Shown one piece after another: positions 1 to 8,545 of a stretch of DNA of 43,455 nucleotides. The notes beneath the pieces are model-generated. The model did not search any database and was not told where the DNA came from. It was given only the letters and a program-made list of their open reading frames with translations. The position numbers and the translations under genes are program-made. The DNA is from Burkholderiales bacterium (GTDB taxonomy: Bacteria > Pseudomonadota > Gammaproteobacteria > Burkholderiales > JAEUOS01), in contig CANJDH010000032.1 in assembly GCA_947473125.1 (NCBI GenBank), positions 1 through 43,455 of the forward strand, given 5' to 3'. The first letter of the stretch is position 1. Every line of letters starts with the position of its first letter.

Positions 1-48
1 GCCAAGTGGGGCAAGATCGTCAAGGATTCCGGCGCACGGGTCGATTGA
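1..48 (+). CDS. 3' end of a Bug/TctC-type solute receptor (partial)
   Basis: Only the last 15 codons and a TGA stop lie in the window. They read AKWGKIVKDSGARVD. Receptors of the Bug (TctC, tripartite tricarboxylate transporter substrate-binding) family commonly end in a segment like this (KWG-x-[VI]-[VI]-K-x-[AS]-G), in the last helix of the periplasmic domain. The acyl-CoA dehydrogenase start follows after 10 bases, so the two are probably cotranscribed. A second, complete Bug receptor lies at 6704-7690, which fits the assignment. The call rests on a very short segment and is therefore moderate. Confidence 0.55.
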   Translation, partial: AKWGKIVKDSGARVD

Positions 49-58
49 GGCCGATCAG

Positions 59-1762
59 ATGAACGCCCCCCATCCATTGCCGCACGGCACGCCGGCCAGC
101 GCCGTGCCCGATTCGCGCGGCACCAACTTTTACCGCAACGACCCGGCTCTGCCGGCGCTGCTCAAGCTGTACGTGTCACCCGAGATGTTCGCCTGCGTCG
201 AGCCGCACCTGGACCGTCTCGGCGGCCTGATAGGCACGCGCCTCGACGCACTCGCCGGCACGGCCGACCGCAATCCGCCAAAGTTGCACTATCGCGAGCG
301 CAACGGTGTCGAGCGCCAATGGATCGAGAAACACCCCGCCTACGAAGAGATGGAGCGCATCGCGTTTGCCGACCACGGGCTGGCGGCGATGTCGCACCGC
401 GGCGGCGTGTTCGGCTGGCCCACGGCGCTGCCGCCGGCGGTGAAGTACGCAGTGTCGTATCTGTTCGTGCAGGCCGAGTTCGGCCTGTGCTGCCCGGTGT
501 CGATGAGCGACGCGCTGGCACGCACGTTAGGCAAATTCGGCAGCCCTGAATTGGTTGCGCGCTACCTGCCGGGCCTGACTTCGCAGGACATGGACCTGCA
601 TGCCCAAGGCGCGATGTTCATGACCGAACAAGGTGCCGGTTCCGATGTCGGCTCCACCGAGACGGTGGCGCGGCAAGAGGGCGATCACTGGCGCCTCACC
701 GGCGACAAATGGTTTTGCTCGAACACCGATGCCGAACTGGCGCTGGTGCTGGCACGGCCGGAGAACGGCGCACCGGGAACAAAAGGACTTGGCTTGTACC
801 TGCTGCCGCGCACCCTGACCGACGGCACGCCCAACCACTACCGCATCATCCGGCTGAAAGACAAGATGGGTACGCGCTCGATGGCCAGCGGCGAAATCCG
901 CCTCGAAGGCGCGATTGCCTATCTGGTCGGCGAGGAAGCGCGCGGCTTTGTGCAGATGGCCGACATGATCAACATGTCGCGGCTCTCCAACGGCATGCGC
1001 GCCGCCGGCATGATGCGCCGCGCATACGCCGAGGCACGGCACGTGGCGAGCCAGCGCATCGCCTTCGGCCGGCGCGTCATCGACATGCCGCTGGCGCAGC
1101 GCCAGCTGATGAAAATCCTGCTTGCCGCCGAAGCGGCGCGCTCGGTAATGTTTGCTGCGGCACGCGCCCTCGAAGCGGCCGATGCCGGCGACGCGGCGGC
1201 GCGCAAGCGCATCCGCATCCTCACGCCGCTGCTCAAGTTTCGCGCCTGCCGCGATGCGCGCCGCGCCACCGGCGACGCGATGGAAATGCGCGGCGGCGCC
1301 GGCTACATCGAAGAGTGGCCGGACGCGCGTCTGGTGCGCGACGCGCACCTCGGCTCGATCTGGGAAGGCACCAGCAACATCGTCGCGCAGGACGTGCTGC
1401 GCGCGATCAAGCGCGAGGATGCGCTCGACGCGCTCGCCCAGGAACTCGACGCGCTGGAACGCGAATCCGGCCCCAACGAAGACCTGTTCCGCGCGCGCCA
1501 ACGCGCCCAGGCGTTTGCACACGGCGTGGCAGCCGCCGGCGACGCCGTGCATGCGCGCCAGGCTGCCAGCGGCCTGTATTACTCGACCGCGGCAACCTTG
1601 CTCGCCTGGGAAGGGCATCGCATCGGCGGCAGCGCCGGCAATAAAATCGGCCGCCAGCGCATGGCCCTGTCGCGCCTGGTGATGCGCCACAAACTCGACG
1701 AACGGGATCCGCTCGCGCCCTCTGCGGCAGGTGAAGATGCGGCCTTGCTGCTCGACCTCTGA
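59..1762 (+). CDS. AidB-type acyl-CoA dehydrogenase
   Basis: A 567-residue flavoprotein predicted to oxidise an acyl-CoA thioester to the 2-enoyl-CoA in the cytoplasm. It carries the FAD/substrate motif MTEQGAGSDVGS (about 188-199), LTGDKWF (213-219), GGAGYIE (412-418) and the C-terminal signature IWEGTSNI (434-441). The extra N-terminal domain of about 150 residues and the form of the GGAGYIE...WEGTSN segment place it with the larger AidB/FadE-like dehydrogenases rather than the 380-residue short-chain type. It follows a Bug receptor by 10 bases and precedes a TIM-barrel gene by 27 bases, so it sits in a transport/catabolism operon. The substrate cannot be read from the sequence. An AidB-like alkylation-stress role is possible, but the context favours catabolism. 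Confidence 0.9.
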   Translation: MNAPHPLPHGTPASAVPDSRGTNFYRNDPALPALLKLYVSPEMFACVEPHLDRLGGLIGTRLDALAGTADRNPPKLHYRERNGVERQWIEKHPAYEEMERIAFADHGLAAMSHRGGVFGWPTALPPAVKYAVSYLFVQAEFGLCCPVSMSDALARTLGKFGSPELVARYLPGLTSQDMDLHAQGAMFMTEQGAGSDVGSTETVARQEGDHWRLTGDKWFCSNTDAELALVLARPENGAPGTKGLGLYLLPRTLTDGTPNHYRIIRLKDKMGTRSMASGEIRLEGAIAYLVGEEARGFVQMADMINMSRLSNGMRAAGMMRRAYAEARHVASQRIAFGRRVIDMPLAQRQLMKILLAAEAARSVMFAAARALEAADAGDAAARKRIRILTPLLKFRACRDARRATGDAMEMRGGAGYIEEWPDARLVRDAHLGSIWEGTSNIVAQDVLRAIKREDALDALAQELDALERESGPNEDLFRARQRAQAFAHGVAAAGDAVHARQAASGLYYSTAATLLAWEGHRIGGSAGNKIGRQRMALSRLVMRHKLDERDPLAPSAAGEDAALLLDL

Positions 1763-1789
1763 CAGCGCCTGCCTGCGCCAAGCCTTCTG

Positions 1790-2623
1790 ATGAATTCCCG
1801 CCCCTTGTCACTCGGCCCACTGACGGCGCTGCCGCTGTCGCCGCCGGTATTGATCGACGCCGCGGCAGCCGCCGGACTCGACGGCGTCGGCCTGCGCATG
1901 CTGCCTGCGGCGCCCGGCGGCATTGCGTATCGCCTGATGGACGATGCCGCGCTGCTGCGCGAGACACTGGCGGCGCTGGCCTCCACCGGGTTGTGCGTGG
2001 TCGATATCGAAATGGTGCGCATCGGGCCGGCATTTGCGCTCGCAGAATTTTTCCCGCTGTTCGACACTGCGGCCCGGCTGGGCGCCAAGCACATCCTGAT
2101 CGCCGGTGACGACCCGGACGAAGCGCGCACCACGGCGGCCTTCGCCCAGGTGTGCCAGGCCCTGCAGCCCTACGGCATCACGGCCGACTTTGAATTCATG
2201 CCCTGGACCTGCGTGCGCGACCTGGCCGCCGCCCGGCGCATCGTGCAAGGCGCCGCCCAGCCCAACGGCGGCATCCTGGTTGATGCGCTGCATTTTGCGC
2301 GCTCCAACAGCCGCCTCGAACAGCTCGACACGGTGCCGCCCGGCATGCTGCACTACGCGCAGATTTGCGACGGGCCTGCTGCGGCAACCGACACCCTCGA
2401 AGGCCTGATCCACGCCGCGCGCTGCGAACGCCTGTTGCCCGGCGAGGGCGGCCTCGACCTCGTCAGCCTGTTCAAGCGCCTGCCGCCGCGGCTACCGGTT
2501 TGCATCGAAACGCCCAGCGATTCGCGCGGACCGCGCCTGGGTTGGGCAGCCTGGATCCAGCTGGCGGCCGATGCCACGCGCCGGGTGCTGGACGGCGTCG
2601 ATCAGATCCCGGTTAATCGCTAG
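1790..2623 (+). CDS. TIM-barrel sugar-phosphate isomerase/epimerase-like protein
   Basis: A 277-residue protein of the xylose-isomerase/AP-endonuclease-2 barrel superfamily. These proteins use a divalent metal held by acidic and His/Gln residues at the mouth of the barrel. Likely ligands are E135 (ADFEFMPW), D165 and H168 (ILVDALHF), Q191 (HYAQICDG) and E240 (VCIETPSD), in the usual order on strands 4, 5, 6 and 8. The family includes epimerases, hydroxypyruvate isomerases and 3-dehydroshikimate dehydratases. The last is tempting given the three AroE-family genes on the other strand nearby, but the sequence does not settle it. It lies between the acyl-CoA dehydrogenase (27 bases) and a hydroxyacid dehydrogenase (28 bases), almost certainly in one transcript. 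Confidence 0.8.
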   Translation: MNSRPLSLGPLTALPLSPPVLIDAAAAAGLDGVGLRMLPAAPGGIAYRLMDDAALLRETLAALASTGLCVVDIEMVRIGPAFALAEFFPLFDTAARLGAKHILIAGDDPDEARTTAAFAQVCQALQPYGITADFEFMPWTCVRDLAAARRIVQGAAQPNGGILVDALHFARSNSRLEQLDTVPPGMLHYAQICDGPAAATDTLEGLIHAARCERLLPGEGGLDLVSLFKRLPPRLPVCIETPSDSRGPRLGWAAWIQLAADATRRVLDGVDQIPVNR

Positions 2624-2651
2624 CAACCCACTTCGTCCCCTCGCTCAAGAC

Positions 2652-3725
2652 ATGACCTCCGAACACAAGAAGAACGTGGTGCGTACCGATCTGTGGCTCG
2701 ACGGCGCCTTTGAGGCGCGCTTCGCAACGGAAACCGACATTGCCGTGGCCACGATTGCCAGCCACGGTGCCGACGGCCAGGGTTGGGACTTGTTGCGCCG
2801 CGCCCATGCTTTCAACATCTCGTCTGCCAAGGACGAACTGCCGCAACGCCTGTTTGCCAACCGCGCATTGCTCGAACGCTGCCCGAATCTGCTGATCGTT
2901 TCGGCGGCGGGCGCCGGATACGACACCGTCAACGTGGCCGATTGCACCGCGGCCGGCGTCGCGGTGGTCAACCAGGCCGGGGCCAACGCCGACTCGGTGG
3001 CCGAAATGGCGCTGGGCCTGCTGCTCGACGTGGCACGCCGCATCAGCGAGTGCAACCGGCGCTTGCGCAGCGAAACCGGCTTTTCGCGCGAGTCGGTAAT
3101 GGGCCGCGAAATCAAGGGCAAGACCATCGGCATCATTGGCCTCGGCGAAACCGGGTCGCGCGTCGCCCGCCTCGCGCGGGCCTTCGGCATGCAGGTGCTG
3201 GCGTTCGACCCACTGTTGTCCGCCGAGACGATTGCCGCGCGCGGCGCCGAAGCGGTTGCCTTCAATGACCTGCTGGCGCGCGCCGACGTGGTGTCGCTGC
3301 ACTGCCCACGCAACCAGGACACCATGAAGCTGATGAACGCAAACACCTATGCGCAGATGCGCCGCGGTGCGATCCTGATTTCGACCGCGCGCGGCGGGAT
3401 TCACGACGAAGCGGCACTCGCGGCCGCGATTCAATCGAGCCACCTGGCCGGCGCCGGCCTCGACGTGTGGGAAGCCGAACCACCACCGCTGGACCACGCG
3501 CTGCTGCAATTGCCGAACGTGATTGCAACCTTTCACACCGCCGGTGTCACGAGTGAAGCACGGCGCAACGTGGCGGCATGGGCTGCGGAACAAATTGTCG
3601 GAGTGCTCAAGGGTGAATGCCCGCCACGGCTGATTAACCCAGAGGTATGGCCTGCCTATGCGGCACGGTTCGAGCGGAGCTTCGGATTTGCACCGGCAGC
3701 CAGCACCACCAAGCCATCCGTGTAA
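2652..3725 (+). CDS. D-isomer-specific 2-hydroxyacid dehydrogenase
   Basis: A 357-residue NAD-dependent oxidoreductase interconverting a 2-hydroxyacid and a 2-oxoacid. The nucleotide fold shows GLGETG (163-168), with D186 of AFDP at the end of the next strand, which favours NAD over NADP. The catalytic set is complete: R247 (STARGG), E276 (WEAEPPP) and H295 (TFHTAG). I chose the ATG at 2652 because the longer frame from 2571 would overlap the upstream TIM-barrel gene by about 50 bases and adds an arginine-rich, unrelated leader. The family spans phosphoglycerate, lactate, hydroxypyruvate and formate dehydrogenases. No serine-biosynthesis ACT domain is present. Its operon position suggests it oxidises or reduces a catabolic intermediate. 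Confidence 0.85.
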   Translation: MTSEHKKNVVRTDLWLDGAFEARFATETDIAVATIASHGADGQGWDLLRRAHAFNISSAKDELPQRLFANRALLERCPNLLIVSAAGAGYDTVNVADCTAAGVAVVNQAGANADSVAEMALGLLLDVARRISECNRRLRSETGFSRESVMGREIKGKTIGIIGLGETGSRVARLARAFGMQVLAFDPLLSAETIAARGAEAVAFNDLLARADVVSLHCPRNQDTMKLMNANTYAQMRRGAILISTARGGIHDEAALAAAIQSSHLAGAGLDVWEAEPPPLDHALLQLPNVIATFHTAGVTSEARRNVAAWAAEQIVGVLKGECPPRLINPEVWPAYAARFERSFGFAPAASTTKPSV

Positions 3726-3794
3726 ATTATTCATGGGATATCTCTCGCCAACCCTTGGTGGACAAGCCTTTTCAGGCCATGTGCCACGCAGGCG

Positions 3795-5243
3795 TTGCTG
3801 GGAGCGGTTCAGCGTGAACCAGTCGTTTTGAACGCGCGACCGGTCTCGCGCCTGCAGTTCGCCGGCCTCGCCATCATCGGCCTGGGCGCATCGATTGCAC
3901 CACTCGATTTTTCGGTCAACATTGCGTTCCCCGCCATCACTGCCGCGTTTGCCCTCGAGACCCGTGAGATTCGCTGGGTTGCAGTCAGCTATGTGCTGAC
4001 CTATGGCAGCCTGATGCTGGCGTTCGGCGCCCTGGGTGACCGGATCGGCCACCTGCGGGTGTTTCGCGCCGGCCTCCTGCTTGGCGCGCTCGCTTTCACC
4101 TGGTGCGCCCTGGCGCCCAGCTACGCCTGGCTGCTGACCGCGCGCGTGCTGCAAGGGGTGGCCGTGGCGCTCACGCTGTCTTGCGCGCCGGCACTCGCGA
4201 CGTCGCTGTTCGACGAGGCGAGGCGCACCTGGGCGCTCTCGATGTACGGCGGCATGGCGGCCTTGGCCGGCGTCATCGCCCCCCTCGTCGGTGGCGTCAC
4301 GATGGGGGTATTAGGCTGGCCGGGCGTGTACTGGTTTCGCGTGCCGGTGGTGTTGCTGGCTTTTTTCTGCGTGCCGTTGCTGGCGCGCCGCCTCGCCACG
4401 CCGCCCGCGCGCAAAGGCCTGATCTATGACGTCACCGGCATGGTAATGCTGGCCGCCAGCACTGCCCTGCTGTTGCTCGCGCCGGCGATCATGCGCGCCG
4501 ATGCACTGGTCTGGCCGGCCCTGCCGCTGGCACTGGGTGGCCTCGTCTTGATGGTCGCATTTGTCCTGCGCCAACGCGCCAGCGACACGCCGTTTCTGCC
4601 GCGCTCGGCGGCCGGCAACCTCGACTTTGTCATCCCCAATCTGGCGGCAACGGTGGTGCAATCGACCAGCTTTTCGATTCCGCTGGTGCTGCCGTTTTAC
4701 CTCACGCGCATGGGTGGCTGGGAGCCGCTGGCCAACGGCATGCTAATGGCAGCGTGGGCGGTTGGCGCGCTGGCCGGATCCGGCATCGCCGCGCGACTGG
4801 TGCGCGTGCTTGGCGTGCGGCGCGCAGCCTTCACCGGCGGCGCACTGGTCACGCTGGGGCTGGCGTGCATCGCACCCTGGCCGGCCGAACCCCAGGTGGC
4901 GCTGATGGTGGCCTGCCTGGTCGTGCAAGGCATCGGTATCGGCCTGTATCAAGTCGCCTATTCGGACATTGTGGTGGCCGCGCTGCCGATGTCACAACGC
5001 GGCGTCGCCGGCAGCCTCACAATGGTGACGCGCACCATCGGCATTGTGCTCGGGGTGTCGTTGCTAACCTGGGTGTTGCAGAGCGTCGAAGCGGCGGCTT
5101 TGGCGCGTGGAGCGGACGCGGACGCCGCGTTCATGGCAGCGTTTGAAGCGGTCTTCTGTGCTGCTGCGATGGTGGCGGGCGGCACCTTTGCGCTCAGTGC
5201 GCTGCGACGACGAACCTGGTTTGACCGGGCGACGCGTGGATAG
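3795..5243 (+). CDS. MFS transporter, DHA2 (14-helix) type
   Basis: About 482 residues, almost entirely hydrophobic helices joined by short loops. It has the MFS loop-2/3 signature in the form GALGDRIGHLRVFRAG and an early acidic residue in the first membrane segment (PLDFSVNIAFPAI), both typical of drug:H+ antiporter family 2. The length fits 14 rather than 12 helices. The start is uncertain: there is no in-frame ATG near the front, and TTG at 3795 (used here) or TTG at 3828 are the options. It follows the hydroxyacid dehydrogenase after 69 bases. In this setting it may export or import a small carboxylate, but the family is mostly known for multidrug export, so the substrate is open. Confidence 0.85.
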   Translation: MLGAVQREPVVLNARPVSRLQFAGLAIIGLGASIAPLDFSVNIAFPAITAAFALETREIRWVAVSYVLTYGSLMLAFGALGDRIGHLRVFRAGLLLGALAFTWCALAPSYAWLLTARVLQGVAVALTLSCAPALATSLFDEARRTWALSMYGGMAALAGVIAPLVGGVTMGVLGWPGVYWFRVPVVLLAFFCVPLLARRLATPPARKGLIYDVTGMVMLAASTALLLLAPAIMRADALVWPALPLALGGLVLMVAFVLRQRASDTPFLPRSAAGNLDFVIPNLAATVVQSTSFSIPLVLPFYLTRMGGWEPLANGMLMAAWAVGALAGSGIAARLVRVLGVRRAAFTGGALVTLGLACIAPWPAEPQVALMVACLVVQGIGIGLYQVAYSDIVVAALPMSQRGVAGSLTMVTRTIGIVLGVSLLTWVLQSVEAAALARGADADAAFMAAFEAVFCAAAMVAGGTFALSALRRRTWFDRATRG

Positions 5244-5433
5244 CGGCTCCCGCCAAAGTTCTCACCCCATGATGTGATGTTGCATGGCTTCATCTTCCTG
5301 CAACCGGCCCGCCCATGCTGATTCGCGCATTACCTTGTTTGTGAACCAAACCATTCTTGCCCCTTGATCGCGACAACCCAAAACCCCCAGGCAGCTTGCC
5401 CATAGACGGAGGAGACCGATTTCGCCGATACTT

Positions 5434-6651
5434 GTGGGCATGAACGCTCCCGCCCCCACCCAATCGTCTGCCGATCATTCGCCGCTCGTCAAGGGCATGC
5501 TCAATCTCGCCCACGCAGTGGACCACCTGTTCCTGCTGATCTTCGCGGCGGCCGTCGCCACGATTGCCGCGGACTTCGGCTTTGCCAAATGGGAAGACCT
5601 GATGCCCTACGGCGCAGGTGCGTTTTTGCTGTTCGGCCTGGGTTCCCTCCCCGCCGGGCGCCTGGGCGATTTGTGGGGCCGGCGCAGCATGATGCTGATT
5701 TTCTTTTTCGGCATCGGTGCGTCGGCGATCCTGAGCGCCGCTGCACAGAATGCCTGGCAGCTCGCCGCCTGCCTGACCTTGCTCGGCGCGTTCGCCTCGA
5801 TCTACCACCCGGTCGGCATCCCGATGCTGATCGAGCGCTCGTCGAATCCCGGCGCCACGATCGGCTTCAACGGTCTGGCAGGCAACCTCGGCGTTGCCGC
5901 TGCGGCCTTGCTCACCGGCTTCCTCATCAAGTGGCTCGGGTGGCGCGCCGCCTTCGTGATTCCCGGCGTCGCCTGCCTCGCCTGTGGTGCGCTGTTTGCA
6001 TGGGCCTGCCCGCACGAAACCGAATCGCCCGCCAAACGCAAGGGCGGTGCCAAGGTCACCCTGTCGCCGGCCATGATGGCGCGCGCCATGGTGGTGATGA
6101 CGGCGGCGGCCGTCACCAGCAGCGTGCTGTTCAACTTCACCACCAACGGCAACGGCCAGTTGCTCACCGAACGCTTTCGCGGCGTGATGGAAGACCCGGC
6201 CACGCTCGGCATCCTGCTCGCGGCGGTCTACGCCGTGGCATCCATCGCGCAAGTGGTGGTGGGCAACCTGGTCAATCGTTTCGCGTTGAAGCCGTTCTTC
6301 TTGTTCATGGTGCTGGCGCAGATCCCGATGCTGTTTCTGGCATCGCAGACCCAGGGCTGGTGGCTGTTCCTGTCGCTGATGGGCGTGATGATTTTCGTGT
6401 TTGGCGCGATTCCGTTCACCGACGTGATGATCGCCCGTTATGTCGACGACCGGATGCGCTCGCGCGTCTCCGGCATCCGCCTCGGCGTCTCGTTCGCGGT
6501 CAGCTCGCTCTCGGTGTGGGCCATCGGCCCGATCGTCAAGGCGATGGGCTTTGGCAACTCGCTGCTGGTGCTGGCGTGTTTTTCGCTCATCACGGCAACC
6601 ATCCTGACAATGCTGCCGGGGGCCGCGCACGAGCAGGCTGCCCAGCCCTAG
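5434..6651 (+). CDS. MFS transporter, 12-helix type
   Basis: A 405-residue membrane protein with about 12 hydrophobic segments and the MFS signature GRLGDLWGRRSMM between helices 2 and 3. The N-terminus is short and cytoplasmic, and helix 1 contains HAVDHLF, a polar segment often seen in fosmidomycin-resistance-like and sugar/acid MFS carriers. It starts at GTG 5434 or the ATG two codons later. It is unrelated in sequence to the DHA2 carrier upstream and is separated from it by 190 bases with no recognisable terminator or promoter. The next gene, a Bug receptor, begins 52 bases downstream. The substrate is unknown. Confidence 0.85.
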   Translation: MGMNAPAPTQSSADHSPLVKGMLNLAHAVDHLFLLIFAAAVATIAADFGFAKWEDLMPYGAGAFLLFGLGSLPAGRLGDLWGRRSMMLIFFFGIGASAILSAAAQNAWQLAACLTLLGAFASIYHPVGIPMLIERSSNPGATIGFNGLAGNLGVAAAALLTGFLIKWLGWRAAFVIPGVACLACGALFAWACPHETESPAKRKGGAKVTLSPAMMARAMVVMTAAAVTSSVLFNFTTNGNGQLLTERFRGVMEDPATLGILLAAVYAVASIAQVVVGNLVNRFALKPFFLFMVLAQIPMLFLASQTQGWWLFLSLMGVMIFVFGAIPFTDVMIARYVDDRMRSRVSGIRLGVSFAVSSLSVWAIGPIVKAMGFGNSLLVLACFSLITATILTMLPGAAHEQAAQP

Positions 6652-6703
6652 CCAGCCGAGTTGGCCTAAGAGCCGCTTGCACCAACGATTTTCGGACATT
6701 GAC

Positions 6704-7690
6704 ATGCGCCGCCTGCGAATATTTTTGATTGTCATTGCGCTGATGGGCCCACTGGCTTGCGCCGTGACTTCCAAGGCAGAGGCGCAGCCCTACCCGTCCA
6801 AGGCGGTGCGCCTGATCATCCCGTTCGCCCCGGGCGGCACCACTGACATTGTCGGCCGCTTCATCAGCGACCGGCTCGGCCGGGAATTGGGCCAGCCGGT
6901 GATCATTGAAAACCGCGCCGGTGGCGGCGGCACCGTGGGCGCCGACTTCGTCGCCAAGGCCGCGCCCGATGGCTACGTGCTCGGCATGGCGACCGTCTCG
7001 ACGCTGGCCACCAACCCGGCGATGAACCCGAAGATGCCCTACGACGCCACGAAGGATTTCGTGGCGGTGATCAACCTCGTGAACGTGCCCAATGTGATGA
7101 CGATCAACCCGGTGCAGGCGCCGGTCAAGGACATGAAGGAGTTCATCGCCTTGCTCAAGCGCAATCCGGGCAGGTATTCGTACGGGTCCGGCGGCGCCGG
7201 GTCGATTTCGCACCTGGACGTAGAGTTGTTCAAGGTGCTCACCGGGACCTTCATGGTGCACATCCCGTATCGCGGCTCGGGCCCGGCCACCAACGACGTG
7301 ATCGCCGGCCAGGTGATCGGCCAGATCGACAATCTGCCCTCCTCCCTGCCGCACATCAAGGGCGGCCGCGTCAAGGCACTGGCGGTGATGGCCGACCAGC
7401 GCGTCGAGGGCTTGCCCGATGTGCCGACTTTTGCCGAGGTGGGTTTGAAGGAAGCGAACAACATGGCCTGGTACGGGCTGCTCGCGCCGGCCGGCACGCC
7501 GCGCGATGTGATCGAGAAAATCCGCGCTGCAGCGATTCGCACGCTGGCTGACCCTGACACGCGCAAACGACTGATCGAGAGTGGCGCGATCATCGACGGC
7601 GGCAGCAGCGAGGCGTTTGCACAAAAAATCGCGCGTGAGCAGGCCCTGCGCCGCGATATCGTGAAAAAGCAGAACCTGACCCTCGAGTAG
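6704..7690 (+). CDS. Bug/TctC-family periplasmic solute receptor
   Basis: A 328-residue receptor of the tripartite tricarboxylate transporter family, which binds small carboxylates or amides in the periplasm. The N-terminal 28 residues are a signal peptide (basic start, hydrophobic core, then SKAEAQ). The mature part begins YPSKAVRLIIPFAPGGTTD, the family hallmark, followed by ENRAGGGGTVGADFVAKA and PDGY. I prefer the ATG at 6704 to an upstream TTG because it gives a clean signal peptide. No TctA/TctB membrane partners lie in the window, as is usual for the many orphan Bug receptors of Burkholderiales. It ends 45 bases from the convergent AroE-like gene. Confidence 0.92.
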   Translation: MRRLRIFLIVIALMGPLACAVTSKAEAQPYPSKAVRLIIPFAPGGTTDIVGRFISDRLGRELGQPVIIENRAGGGGTVGADFVAKAAPDGYVLGMATVSTLATNPAMNPKMPYDATKDFVAVINLVNVPNVMTINPVQAPVKDMKEFIALLKRNPGRYSYGSGGAGSISHLDVELFKVLTGTFMVHIPYRGSGPATNDVIAGQVIGQIDNLPSSLPHIKGGRVKALAVMADQRVEGLPDVPTFAEVGLKEANNMAWYGLLAPAGTPRDVIEKIRAAAIRTLADPDTRKRLIESGAIIDGGSSEAFAQKIAREQALRRDIVKKQNLTLE

Positions 7691-7735
7691 CGCAGTGCGG
7701 CACACCCGGCGCGCAATCCGCCGATCGAACCCGGG

Positions 7736-8545
7736 TCAGGGCTGCGGCTGCATCGAGTCCAGAAAGAACCTGACCATCAGGGCCTGCACTTCGCGAAACA
7801 TGCCCACACCGGTCTGGATGCCGCATCCTGCGCTGCGCGCCGCCTCCAGCAAGGGTGTGTGCTCCGGAACGGTAATCACGTCGCCCACAAACATGGTTGG
7901 CGCCAGCCGCGCCACGTCCAGCGGCAACGGGTCGCCCTTGCGCATGCCCATCGGCGTAGCGTTGGCGAGCACATCAAAGCCGCGCGGATCGGCACTGCCT
8001 GCCTGACCCTTGCCCGGATAGCGCTGCGCCAACCGCGCAATCAGGCTGTCGCGTCGGGCCGCATCGGCATCATGAATCGCCAGGCTGCTAACGCCGGCGT
8101 CAAGCAGCGCCAACGCAATCGCCGAGCCTGCACCGCCTGCGCCAGCCAGCAGAGCACGTCGCCCCGCCGTCAAGCACCCCGCCTTGACGATGCCGGCCAC
8201 AAACCCCAAACCATCGAGCATCTCGCCATGCCAGGTGCCGTCTGTGTTTCGACGCAATACGTTGGCCGCACCGAGCAGGTGCGCGTTCGCGCTCGAGCTT
8301 GCGCAATGCTCGAAAGCAGCGAACTTGTGGGGCACGGTCGCGATGATGCCGTCGACGTTTTGTGCATTCTGCATGCCGCGCATGAACTGGCCAAAATCGG
8401 CCGGCGCCACATGCATCGGCACGACAATCGCATTGCATCCATGCGCCAGCAACTCGGCCGTCACCCCGGCCGGGGACTTGACCTGCGCAATCGGGTCGCC
8501 GACGATCGCGATGACGCGGGTCGCGCCACTGAGGGCGGGAGTCAT
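7736..8545 (-). CDS. Divergent shikimate-dehydrogenase-family protein (third AroE paralogue)
   Basis: A 269-residue AroE-fold oxidoreductase and the last gene of the ABC importer operon. The catalytic pair is kept: K74 (ATVPHKF) and D111 (GEMLDGLGF), with N95 in GAANVL. In the substrate pocket the SxS motif reads QVKSP, so the first of the two serines that bind the shikimate carboxylate is Val22. The C-terminal Gln that contacts substrate in AroE is replaced (GMFREVQALM). The dinucleotide fold has GAGGAGSAIA followed by HDADAAR. An acidic residue where AroE has NRT favours NAD. It overlaps the upstream paralogue by four bases (ATGA), so the two are translationally coupled. Probably not biosynthetic; the substrate is unknown. 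Confidence 0.85.
   Translation of the reverse strand: MTPALSGATRVIAIVGDPIAQVKSPAGVTAELLAHGCNAIVVPMHVAPADFGQFMRGMQNAQNVDGIIATVPHKFAAFEHCASSSANAHLLGAANVLRRNTDGTWHGEMLDGLGFVAGIVKAGCLTAGRRALLAGAGGAGSAIALALLDAGVSSLAIHDADAARRDSLIARLAQRYPGKGQAGSADPRGFDVLANATPMGMRKGDPLPLDVARLAPTMFVGDVITVPEHTPLLEAARSAGCGIQTGVGMFREVQALMVRFFLDSMQPQP

Noticed and set aside
527-1690. Long minus-strand frame opposite the acyl-CoA dehydrogenase
   Set aside because: A shadow of the high-GC plus-strand gene: low-complexity Ala/Arg/His content, no family motifs and no ribosome-binding site.
2613-4154. 513-codon minus-strand frame
   Set aside because: Lies opposite a complete hydroxyacid dehydrogenase and the start of an MFS gene, both with clear motifs. 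Its composition is that of an antisense frame.
5290-6774. 494-codon minus-strand frame
   Set aside because: Opposite a clear MFS carrier; Glu/Arg/His-rich with no domain.
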